This document shows positions 34,077 to 40,648 of a stretch of DNA of 53,934 nucleotides, piece after piece. The stretch is from an uncultured Bacteroidales bacterium. Its GTDB lineage: Bacteria > Bacteroidota > Bacteroidia > Bacteroidales > UBA932. The DNA is taken from NCBI GenBank assembly GCA_947302175.1, contig CAMYVB010000012.1, positions 1 to 53,934 of the forward strand, written 5' to 3'. Under the pieces are notes generated by a model. The model ran no database searches. It worked only from the letters and a program-made list of their open reading frames with translations, and was not told where the DNA came from. The position numbers and the translations under genes were made by a program. Numbering within the stretch: position 1 is the first letter of the stretch; the number at the start of each line of letters is the position of its first letter.

Positions 34077-35486
34077 CTAGATGATGCCGCTGCCGAGGAG
34101 TTCATCGCGGTCGTACCAGGCGGCGAACTGGCCGGGGGAAATGCCCCTCTGGGGCTCTTCAAAGAGGATATATAGCGCGTCTTTGCGCATCAGGAGCAGC
34201 GCATCCTGCAGCGGCTGGCGGTATCGCACCCTAACGCGCATGCGGGCGAAGGAGCCTTCTTCGAGGCGCCCCTCCTCCCTTATCCAATGCAGGTCGGATG
34301 CGGAAATCCTTATGCAGCTGCGGGAAAGCCCCTTGTGGCGGTGGCCTTCGCCGACGTAGACTATATTTGCCTCAGGGTCAATGGAAATGACGAAGAGGGG
34401 TTCCTTGCTGCCGCCTATATTGAGGCCCTTTCGCTGGCCTATGGTGTAGAAAATGGCGCCCTCGTGAGTGCCGGCGATGCGCCCCAGGGGGTTGTCCTTC
34501 CAGCGTGTCTTGAGAGTGTGCTTTTTGCCGCTGCGGTAGCGTTCTTCCCGGAATTCAATATTATACGAAATGGGAGTCGCGAGCGCATCGAGCTCTTCGA
34601 GACTTAGGGCGGAGACTTTCGCAAGGTCGAAAGAGCTCTCGGGCCTGTCGCAGCCGCTTTCATTGGCCTGCTGCCCGTGGACGGAGCGGAAAACATCGTT
34701 GTCGCCGGTGAAAGAGCTCACCATGCTGAGAGCCTCCGGGTCTTTAGATATGGCGCTCAGGATTTCCCTTTGGCGACGGTACAGGGGGTCCTGCTCATAA
34801 TAAGCGTCGAAAACTTCGACTATTCGGCCTTCCTTGCTGCGAAGGCGCTGCTTGAGGAACTCAGGGAGGTCCACCTTGCCGACAAAGCATATGCCCTGGG
34901 AGTCCTTTTTGTCCGCAGACGGCAGATCGGCTTCGGAGGCGATGCGCCTCACTTCAGGCTTTTTGATTTCGCCTATGGGGAACAGGGCCTTGGCGAGCTG
35001 CTCCTGGCTCAGCTGGCAGAGGAAATAGCTCTGGTCCTTGCCGGGGTCTTCGCCGGCTAGGAGCCTGTAGACGGTCTTTCCTTCAGGGGTGGTAAGGGTC
35101 TCCTTGCGGCAGTAGTGGCCTGTGGCGACCATGTCCGCCCCGAGCTTCAGGGCAGCGTCGAGAAAGGCGTCGAACTTGATTTCGCGGTTGCACAGGACAT
35201 CGGGGTTTGGGGTGCGGCCCGCCTCGTATTCGCTGAACATATAGTCCACGACCCGCTGCCTGTACTGCTCGCTCAAGTCTATGAAATAGAAGGGTATGCC
35301 AATTTTGCGCGCGACCATTTCGGCCACGAACCTGTCTTCCTCCCACTCGCAGTCGCCGTGGAGGGTGCCTTCGGTGTCGTGCCAGTTCTGCATGAACATG
35401 GCAAAAACATCGTAGCCCTGCTGCTTGAGCAGCAAAGCTGCGACGCTCGAATCGACGCCTCCGGAGAGGCCTACGCAAACTCTCAA
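34077..35486 (-). CDS. mnmA: tRNA-specific 2-thiouridylase with an extra central insertion
   Basis: Makes the 2-thiouridine at the wobble position of Lys, Glu and Gln tRNAs. The 469-residue product has the PP-loop GLSGGVDSS (7-15), the catalytic pair Cys99 (PDVLCN) and Cys200 (SQGICFVG), and GTHEGAIFYTIGQRKG near 339-354. Ordinary MnmA has about 360 residues; here about 105 extra residues (near 228-333) lie between the EVFDAYYEQDPL segment and the GTHEG block. The insertion is in frame and the motifs around it are intact. The gene follows lemA after 9 bases and ends at a repeat element. Confidence 0.92.
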   Translation of the reverse strand: MRVCVGLSGGVDSSVAALLLKQQGYDVFAMFMQNWHDTEGTLHGDCEWEEDRFVAEMVARKIGIPFYFIDLSEQYRQRVVDYMFSEYEAGRTPNPDVLCNREIKFDAFLDAALKLGADMVATGHYCRKETLTTPEGKTVYRLLAGEDPGKDQSYFLCQLSQEQLAKALFPIGEIKKPEVRRIASEADLPSADKKDSQGICFVGKVDLPEFLKQRLRSKEGRIVEVFDAYYEQDPLYRRQREILSAISKDPEALSMVSSFTGDNDVFRSVHGQQANESGCDRPESSFDLAKVSALSLEELDALATPISYNIEFREERYRSGKKHTLKTRWKDNPLGRIAGTHEGAIFYTIGQRKGLNIGGSKEPLFVISIDPEANIVYVGEGHRHKGLSRSCIRISASDLHWIREEGRLEEGSFARMRVRVRYRQPLQDALLLMRKDALYILFEEPQRGISPGQFAAWYDRDELLGSGII

Positions 35487-35495
35487 GGCTTGTTT

Positions 35496-36044
35496 TTAGA
35501 TTTTCATTGAAGGCATGGCCGTCTTCTGGGCTTCGACCTTGAGGTAGTCCTTGGTGTCGAAGTGGAGCATGGAGGCGACTATGGAGTCGGGGAAGGAACG
35601 GACCTTGCGGTTGTAGATGGTGACGCTGTCGTTGTAGACCATGCGGCTCATACGGACCTGGTTCTCATAGACATTGACGCTGTCCATGGTCTTGGCGTAG
35701 TTCTCGTTGGCCTTGAGCTCGGGATACTGCTCGGCGACGACGTTGATGCGGCTGATGACCTGGTTGAGCATGTCCTCCTGGGCGTCGGCCTCGGCGGCGG
35801 TGCTGTTGCGGCTGATTCCGCTCCTTGCTGCGATGATGTCGCGCAGGGCATTGTACTCGTGCTCGTTGTAGGACTTGGTGAGCTCTGCTAGGGCTGTGAG
35901 GGCGTCCCAGCGGCTGGACTGCTGCACGCCGATCTGGCTCATTGCGTTCTGGCATTTTTCGTCTTCGCTGACGAGACTGCGCTGAATGGAAATGACCCAG
36001 AGGGCAAGGACTGCCACGACGGCAAGGATGATAAGAATGGTCAT
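35496..36044 (-). CDS. LemA family protein
   Basis: A 182-residue protein anchored by an N-terminal hydrophobic helix (TILIILAVVAVLALWVIS), with the LemA core LVSEDEKCQNAMSQIGVQQSSRWDALTALAELTKSY and helical bundle to the end (MVYNDSVTIYNRKVRSFPDSI). The role of LemA proteins is not known; they are surface-exposed alpha-helical proteins. The ATG at 36044 is chosen because the upstream 21 codons of the frame lie across the promoter TACTTTTG (36073-36080). mnmA is 9 bases downstream, so they are probably one operon. Confidence 0.88.
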   Translation of the reverse strand: MTILIILAVVAVLALWVISIQRSLVSEDEKCQNAMSQIGVQQSSRWDALTALAELTKSYNEHEYNALRDIIAARSGISRNSTAAEADAQEDMLNQVISRINVVAEQYPELKANENYAKTMDSVNVYENQVRMSRMVYNDSVTIYNRKVRSFPDSIVASMLHFDTKDYLKVEAQKTAMPSMKI

Positions 36045-36072
36045 AGTGTTGGTAAAATTATTATTATTTGGG

Positions 36073-36080
36073 CAAAAGTA
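36073..36080 (-). promoter_or_regulatory. -7 element TACTTTTG of lemA-mnmA
   Basis: A minus-strand TANNTTTG match 28 bases before the lemA ATG, directly beside the divergent cdd promoter. Confidence 0.55.
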
Positions 36081-36092
36081 ACGAAAAATTGT

Positions 36093-36100
36093 TACATTTG
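36093..36100 (+). promoter_or_regulatory. -7 element TACATTTG, leaderless promoter of cdd
   Basis: A consensus match with 6 bases between its last G and the ATG at 36107. The start codon choice for cdd depends on it. Confidence 0.55.
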
Positions 36101-36106
36101 TCAGCA

Positions 36107-36592
36107 ATGCTAAGCCAAATGCAGGAAAAACAGATAAATATTGCTTTCGAGCAGTACTCCTCCATCGAGGAGCTGCTTCCTGAGGATCGCGAGCTCGCCG
36201 CAGAGGCCATCAAGGCCATGGCAGGCTCATACGCCCCGTATTCCCATTTCAATGTCGGCGCCGCCGTGAGGATGTCCAACGGCCAGATCGTGCGTGGCGC
36301 AAATCAGGAGAACGCGGCTTTCCCTTCCGGCCTCTGCGCCGAGCGCACGGCCATGTTTGCCGCCGGCGCCAAGTTTCCCGATAAGGAAATGGTCTCTATA
36401 GCCCTTTGCGGCGGAATATATGGCAGGCTCACCGAGAGCCCTGCCACTCCCTGCGGGGCCTGCCGCCAGGTCATGGCCCAGTACCAGGCCAAGTCCGGCA
36501 AGCCCATGAGCGTCATTATGATAGGGGCGGATAAGGTCTGGAAGTTCCATCGCGTTGATGATATACTGCCGCTGATTTTCGACAGCATTTGA
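36107..36592 (+). CDS. cdd: Cytidine deaminase
   Basis: A 161-residue zinc enzyme that deaminates cytidine and deoxycytidine. The motifs are the N-terminal MAGSYAPYSHFNVGAAV, the catalytic LCAERTAMFAAGAKFP (Cys and Glu of the CAE motif), and the PATPCGACRQVMAQY block with the two other zinc cysteines. The ATG at 36107 follows its promoter by 6 bases; an ATG at 36119 is another option. The 5' end is divergent from lemA, and the SRP RNA gene follows 28 bases after the stop. Confidence 0.93.
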   Translation: MLSQMQEKQINIAFEQYSSIEELLPEDRELAAEAIKAMAGSYAPYSHFNVGAAVRMSNGQIVRGANQENAAFPSGLCAERTAMFAAGAKFPDKEMVSIALCGGIYGRLTESPATPCGACRQVMAQYQAKSGKPMSVIMIGADKVWKFHRVDDILPLIFDSI

Positions 36593-36610
36593 GATATTTC
36601 ATTTTTTAAC

Positions 36611-36618
36611 TATCTTTG
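36611..36618 (+). promoter_or_regulatory. -7 element TATCTTTG of the SRP RNA gene
   Basis: A consensus match that ends 2 to 4 bases before the first base of the SRP RNA stem. Confidence 0.65.
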
Positions 36619-36620
36619 CA

Positions 36621-36724
36621 GCGGGAAAGTCGTGCACGACCAGCTCCCTCTGAACTCCCCCAGGGCCGGAAGGCAGCAAGGGTAGGAGGTTGTAGCGGTG
36701 CGATGTACGGGGCTTTCCCTTTTT
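36621..36724 (+). ncRNA. ffs: Signal recognition particle RNA (small bacterial type)
   Basis: About 100 nucleotides that fold as a long hairpin. The base GGGAAAG (36623-36629) pairs with CTTTCCC (36713-36719). The conserved loop region is present: CCCCCAGGGCCGGAAGGCAG and AGCAAGGGTA, the Ffh-binding asymmetric loop with the GGAA tetraloop. The RNA targets ribosomes making membrane and exported proteins. A T-run follows at 36719-36725 as terminator. The exact ends are inferred. Confidence 0.93.
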
Positions 36725-36770
36725 TCGTTTTTAGCCCTTCCGGCCAGGCCGCTTTTCCCTTCAAGTTTGC

Positions 36771-36778
36771 TATATTTG
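36771..36778 (+). promoter_or_regulatory. -7 element TATATTTG, leaderless promoter of the BaiN-like gene
   Basis: An exact consensus match with 7 bases to the ATG at 36786. Confidence 0.6.
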
Positions 36779-36785
36779 CGCCGTT

Positions 36786-38171
36786 ATGAACAGCTACAGG
36801 TCTGACATTGTTATAATAGGAGGCGGAGCTGCCGGTCTGATGGCGGCTTACGGTGCTGCAAGGCAGGCGCGCCTCGGCGGCCTCCCCCTCACCGTCACCG
36901 TCCTTGAGAAAATGCCTCGCCCGGGGCGCAAGATCATGATTACCGGCAAGGGGCGCTGCAACTTTACCAATGTCAAGCCCTGGAACGACTTTTCGACCCA
37001 CATCAGCAGCGGCAGCCGCTTTGTCAAGAACGCTTTCTACAATTTCGATTGCAACGCAGTCCTGGACTTTTTCGAGTCTCAGGGCGTAAAGACCGTAGTT
37101 GAAAGGGGCGACCGTGCCTATCCGGCTTCATACAAGTCGTCCGACATAGTGGATGCGCTGGTCAGGGCCTGCTTTGGCGAGGGAGTTAAAATAGCAACGG
37201 GCACCGAGGTCAGCGGGATAAGTATCGATAACGGATTCATTATCGACGCCCTCGAGGCGGCAGGACCCGCACGATGGAAATGCTCCCGCCTTATCATTTC
37301 CACCGGCGGCCTTTCTTACCCCGGGACAGGCTCCACCGGCGACGGGTACACCTGGGCGCGCAGTTTCGGCCATACGGTCACGCCCCTCTTTCCTTCGCTG
37401 ACCGCCCTCGTGCTGGCAGGATACAAGACTGATGTAGTGCCTGATGCCTCTATGAAAGGCCACATAGACAGGTCCTTCCCTTTGAGCGAAACCGGCAGCA
37501 AACTGCGCGGTATACATCTTGAGAACATAGCTTTGAGCGTTTCGGCCGCTGGTGGCGGGCTCATCGCCGAGGAGTTCGGCGAGGCTGATTTCACCGACGG
37601 GGGCATCGAAGGCGCTGCAATTTTCCGCCTCAGCCGCAAGTGCGTCAAGGCCATGCTCAACGGCGCGCGCCTAAGCCTCAAGATTGACCTCAAGCCGGCG
37701 GTGAGCTCCGAGGATCTCCTTGAGCGTGTACGCTCTCTTTGGAAGGAGGCTGACAAGCCTTCCCGCCGACCCATGCGCGAGAAAGACAAGTGCATGATGA
37801 TACTTCGCAATCTCCTTCCCGCCGAGATGATTCCTGCGTTCCTTGACTGCCACCCCCGCATCATGACCCTTCAGCGCATTTCGAAGACCCAGACTAAGCT
37901 TTGGGTCAATTTGGAGAATATAGTCAAAGCCCTGAAGGACTGGGAGATGGATATAGACGGTTACGTTGGTTACGAGCGCTGTGTCGTTACGGCTGGCGGC
38001 GTTTCCACAGACGAAGTTTCTCCGAAGACCATGGAGTCCAAAAAGTGTCCGGGTCTCTATCTTTGCGGCGAGGTGCTCGACATAGACTCCGACACCGGCG
38101 GCTACAATCTCCAGACTGCCTTCAGCACCGGCATGCTCGCCGGCCAGAGCGCCTCCTCCTCCCTCGCCTAG
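36786..38171 (+). CDS. BaiN/HI0933-like FAD-dependent oxidoreductase
   Basis: A 461-residue flavoprotein with the FAD fold DIVIIGGGAAGLMAAYGAA, the family block RKIMITGKGRCNFTN, an IISTGGLSYPGTGSTGDGY segment, and the closing CGEVLDIDSDTGGYNLQTAFSTG. The family holds bile-acid reductases (BaiN/RdsA) but most members are uncharacterised and reduce unknown substrates. Length is slightly above the usual 410-420. The transcript should be leaderless. The stop codon overlaps the second repeat element, and a hairpin terminator lies within that element. Confidence 0.87.
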   Translation: MNSYRSDIVIIGGGAAGLMAAYGAARQARLGGLPLTVTVLEKMPRPGRKIMITGKGRCNFTNVKPWNDFSTHISSGSRFVKNAFYNFDCNAVLDFFESQGVKTVVERGDRAYPASYKSSDIVDALVRACFGEGVKIATGTEVSGISIDNGFIIDALEAAGPARWKCSRLIISTGGLSYPGTGSTGDGYTWARSFGHTVTPLFPSLTALVLAGYKTDVVPDASMKGHIDRSFPLSETGSKLRGIHLENIALSVSAAGGGLIAEEFGEADFTDGGIEGAAIFRLSRKCVKAMLNGARLSLKIDLKPAVSSEDLLERVRSLWKEADKPSRRPMREKDKCMMILRNLLPAEMIPAFLDCHPRIMTLQRISKTQTKLWVNLENIVKALKDWEMDIDGYVGYERCVVTAGGVSTDEVSPKTMESKKCPGLYLCGEVLDIDSDTGGYNLQTAFSTGMLAGQSASSSLA

Positions 38172-38356
38172 CTGTGATTGAAGAATAACGGTTGGCACCC
38201 TTGACTTTACTGATAGCGAAGTCCATGAAAGAGGTGTCTCATGGACTTCGTTTTGCTTTGTGAAACCACCACATGGCCTGGAAGACACTCTGGAGGGGGT
38301 GGCGCGATTGAGCCGCCGAGCGAAGTCCATGAATGGCCGCTTTCGTGACCTTCGCT
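38158..38356 (+). repeat. Intergenic repeat element, copy 2 (at the BaiN-like gene 3' end)
   Basis: Matches copy 1 in inverted orientation in two parts: 38158-38229 and 38319-38356, each including AGCGAAGTCCATGAA (38215-38229 and 38319-38333). The roughly 90 bases between the two parts, absent from copy 1, hold the hairpin at 38217-38250 and a CCACC/GGTGG pair. Copy 1 therefore looks like copy 2 after a deletion between the two direct repeats. The left end covers the stop codon of the BaiN-like gene. No gene is present in 38172-38405. Confidence 0.75.
38217..38254 (+). terminator. Hairpin terminator of the BaiN-like gene, inside repeat copy 2
   Basis: CGAAGTCCATGA (38217-38228) and TCATGGACTTCG (38239-38250) pair perfectly around a 10-base loop and are followed by TTTT. 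Confidence 0.6.
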
Positions 38357-38371
38357 GCGTTAAATAGGACG

Positions 38372-38404
38372 AAAAAAAGAGACCCTCGAGGGGTCTCTTT
38401 TTTT
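38372..38404. terminator. Strong bidirectional terminator
   Basis: GAGACC (38379-38384) pairs with GGTCTC (38392-38397), flanked by seven A on the left and seven T on the right, so it works in both directions. On the minus strand it lies just beyond the 3' end of the tRNA-Thr gene and is its natural terminator. Confidence 0.85.
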
Positions 38405-38405
38405 G

Positions 38406-38478
38406 AGCCACTTGGCAGACTCGGACTGCCGACCTGCGCGTTACGAATGCGCTGCTCTACCGACTGAGCTAAAGTGGC
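38406..38478 (-). tRNA. tRNA-Thr(CGT) with two non-standard positions
   Basis: A 73-nucleotide minus-strand cloverleaf: acceptor GCCACTT/AAGTGGC, D arm GCTC...GAGC, anticodon loop TTCGTAA (anticodon CGT for ACG codons), and T arm GGCAG...CTGCC. Two features depart from usual tRNA: the T loop reads TCCGAGT, so universally conserved U55 is C, and the anticodon stem ends in an A-C pair (31-39) where A-U is expected. CCA is not encoded. It has a good promoter and a terminator, so it is probably transcribed; whether it is fully functional is uncertain. Confidence 0.85.
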
Positions 38479-38489
38479 GATTGGGGCTG

Positions 38490-38518
38490 CAAATATATGA
38501 ATATTTATTGAAATGCAA
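38490..38518 (-). promoter_or_regulatory. Promoter of the tRNA-Thr gene
   Basis: Minus-strand TATATTTG (38490-38497) with TTGC (38515-38518) 17 bases upstream, a good Bacteroidetes -33/-7 pair, ending about 12 bases before the tRNA 5' end. Confidence 0.7.
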
Positions 38519-38523
38519 AAACC

Positions 38524-39414
38524 CTAAAAGAGCCTCCCGTTCCACTTGTCGGCAAGCGACTGGAGGGCGTCATCGCTCGGGGGAGCGGCCGCTGCAGCAC
38601 TCTTCTCCTTGTCGAAACGGGCCTTGAGCTCCTTGAACTGGCGCTTGGTGTCGAGAGTGAACTCGCCGCCGAGCACCCATGCGAAATAGGACGGCTCGCT
38701 CTGGTAGACCTCGCGGGCCGTGCGGCCCTTGTGCTTGCCGAAGCTGATGACGGGCTCGCCGTTCTCACCCATTATCAGGCGCCCTGCGTAATCGACGGTC
38801 TTGGGGCGGCCGCCGACGCCGGAAAGGAAATCGACGTCGTTCTTCAGATCCTCGGGGTACATGTCTAGCTCGCCCTTGAGGACTTCGTAGGTGGCGATGG
38901 TGTCGGCCTCGGCGGTGTGTGCGTTCTCGAAATCCTTGCCGCCGCAATAGAAGCGGTAGGCGGCCTTGAGGTTGCGGGGCTCCATGAAATGGTAGATGTT
39001 CTGGACATCGACCATCTTCTTTGAGTGAAGGTCTATATCTATCTTCTTCCCGGTGTACTCACGGACGCGCTCTATCTCTTCGGCGAGCATGGGAAGGTCG
39101 AACTTGGCGGAATTGAAACCGGCGAGGTCGCTGTCGGAGAGCCACTCGCAGACTTCGTCCACGACGTCGGCGAAAAGAGGGCAGTCCACGAGGTCTTCAT
39201 CGTGGACGCCGTTCACGGCGCTGGCCTTTTCGTCTATGTGGCGCTGGACGCCGCGGGCGTAGTCCCAGGGGCGTATCTTCCAGGTCTTGATGCGCTGCTC
39301 GCCGCCGGGGAATACCTTGACGAAGCTGAGCTCTATGATGCAGTCCGTTGCTATGCTGAGGCCTGTGCTCTCTATGTCGAAAAAGAGTAGGGGCCGCGAC
39401 AGGTTGAGCTCCAT
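38524..39414 (-). CDS. DnaQ-like 3'-5' exonuclease with C-terminal DUF3820-like domain
   Basis: A 296-residue protein. The DEDDh exonuclease motifs are visible: FFDIESTG (Asp13, Glu15) near the N-terminus, FNSAKFDLPMLAEEI, and the final HTAEADTIATYEVL. After residue about 215, ISFGKHKGRTAREVYQSEPSYFAWVLGG is typical of DUF3820. It follows dnaN after 4 bases and is presumably the proofreading or repair exonuclease of this operon. The usual DnaQ polymerase-binding tail is not recognisable, so the role as replicative epsilon subunit is only inferred. Confidence 0.87.
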   Translation of the reverse strand: MELNLSRPLLFFDIESTGLSIATDCIIELSFVKVFPGGEQRIKTWKIRPWDYARGVQRHIDEKASAVNGVHDEDLVDCPLFADVVDEVCEWLSDSDLAGFNSAKFDLPMLAEEIERVREYTGKKIDIDLHSKKMVDVQNIYHFMEPRNLKAAYRFYCGGKDFENAHTAEADTIATYEVLKGELDMYPEDLKNDVDFLSGVGGRPKTVDYAGRLIMGENGEPVISFGKHKGRTAREVYQSEPSYFAWVLGGEFTLDTKRQFKELKARFDKEKSAAAAAPPSDDALQSLADKWNGRLF

Positions 39415-39418
39415 CCTT

Positions 39419-40537
39419 CTACACCATTATGGGCATGATGATGCCGCAGACCTTCTCGCTCTCGGTCTCTTCCTCGGAAGGGACAATCAGGGCGGCGCGC
39501 CTCGAGTCGGCGAACTTCATCACGACCATCTCGCAAGTCATGTTGGCGAGTATGTCGGCAAGGAAGGAGGACTTGAAGCCTATGGAGAGCTCGTCGCCGT
39601 TGTAGTCGCAGGAGACTTTCTCGTATGCGGCTATTGCGAAACCGAGATCCTGGGCGGAAACTTCCAGCTGGCCGGGCTTGAGGTCGAACTTGATGTGGTT
39701 CGAAGCTTTGTTGGAGCACACGGAGATGCGCCTTACGACGCCGAGAAGCTGCTGGCGGTCTATCTTGAGGACGTTGAAATTGTTCTGGGGGATGACGTCG
39801 CGGTATTTGGGGAACTTGCCGACAATCAGGCGGCAAATCATGCTCGTGGAAGCAAAGCTGAAGACTACGCTGCTCTCGTCGAACTTGATCTCCACGCTCT
39901 CGGCATCCTTGCCTATGATGGACTTAAGGACGGCTGCGGGCTTTTTGTGGAGGATGAAGGAGCATTTCTCGGGGGTCTGCACGTCGTCGGCGGTGTAGCA
40001 TATGAGCTTGTGGGAGTCGGAAGCGACGAGCGTGGCGGAAATGGTGTCGAGGTCGAAGAAGATACCGTTCATGGCGGGGCGCATCTCGTCGTCTGCGGTG
40101 GCGTAGATGGTGCCGCTGATGCCGTCGATGAGGGTCTGGGCGGGGAAGACCACGGTGCGTGCGTCTTCGCCTACGCCTTTAATCTCGGGATAGTCGCCGG
40201 CGGGGAAGTAGGGGAGCGTAGAGTTGCCGCTGGACCAGCTGCATTCGAAGGAGCTGTCGCCGACGGTGCGTATGGACAGGGGCTGGTCGGGCAGGGACTT
40301 CAGCAGGTCGGTCATGTGCTTGGCGGGAACTGCCATCGCGCCGGTCTCTTCGGCGGAATCCACCTCAATCGTGGTGCGAAGGGTGAGCTCCGAGTCGGAC
40401 GCGGTGATGGTGAGACGGCCGGACTCAAGGTTGAACAGGAAATTTTCGAGGATGGGGAGGGCGCTCTTGGCGGGGACTGCCTTCGAGACGTCCATCATTG
40501 CCTTGAGAAGTTCGTTGCTTGATACTTTGAATTTCAT
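39419..40537 (-). CDS. dnaN: DNA polymerase III beta subunit (sliding clamp)
   Basis: A 372-residue clamp of the normal length, with three repeated domains: MKFKVSSNELLKAMMDVSKAVP, then ISGTIYATADDEMRPAMNGI, LVASDSHKLI and the C-terminal end in CGIIMPIMV, the shared clamp tail. The ring tethers the polymerase to DNA. It heads a two-gene minus operon with the exonuclease and is not adjacent to dnaA or recF, so this is probably not the replication origin. Promoter motif TATCTTTG is at 40567-40574. Confidence 0.95.
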   Translation of the reverse strand: MKFKVSSNELLKAMMDVSKAVPAKSALPILENFLFNLESGRLTITASDSELTLRTTIEVDSAEETGAMAVPAKHMTDLLKSLPDQPLSIRTVGDSSFECSWSSGNSTLPYFPAGDYPEIKGVGEDARTVVFPAQTLIDGISGTIYATADDEMRPAMNGIFFDLDTISATLVASDSHKLICYTADDVQTPEKCSFILHKKPAAVLKSIIGKDAESVEIKFDESSVVFSFASTSMICRLIVGKFPKYRDVIPQNNFNVLKIDRQQLLGVVRRISVCSNKASNHIKFDLKPGQLEVSAQDLGFAIAAYEKVSCDYNGDELSIGFKSSFLADILANMTCEMVVMKFADSRRAALIVPSEEETESEKVCGIIMPIMV

Positions 40538-40566
40538 ATGTCGTTGTTTTTGTTTCTCAATCCTGA

Positions 40567-40574
40567 CAAAGATA
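40567..40574 (-). promoter_or_regulatory. -7 element TATCTTTG of dnaN
   Basis: A minus-strand consensus match 29 bases before the dnaN ATG. The divergent protease gene begins at 40649; only a near match (AAATTTTG) is seen for it. Confidence 0.55.
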
Positions 40575-40648
40575 ATAAATCATTCGTAATTTTGTGGCAT
40601 AAATTTTGACAAATAGCTATATCCGTCAATCGAAACAAATTTCATACT

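Noticed and set aside
37671..38411. Minus-strand frame across the end of the BaiN-like gene and repeat copy 2
   Set aside because: It shares a translated segment with a frame near 34000 only because both cross the same DNA repeat; there is no protein family.
38158..38478. Integration site of a mobile element at tRNA-Thr
   Set aside because: No integrase gene and no duplication of the tRNA end is seen; the repeat is related to copy 1 near mnmA and not to the tRNA.
39419..40537. dnaN as a marker of the replication origin
   Set aside because: No dnaA, recF or DnaA-box cluster is nearby; its neighbours are an exonuclease and a protease gene.
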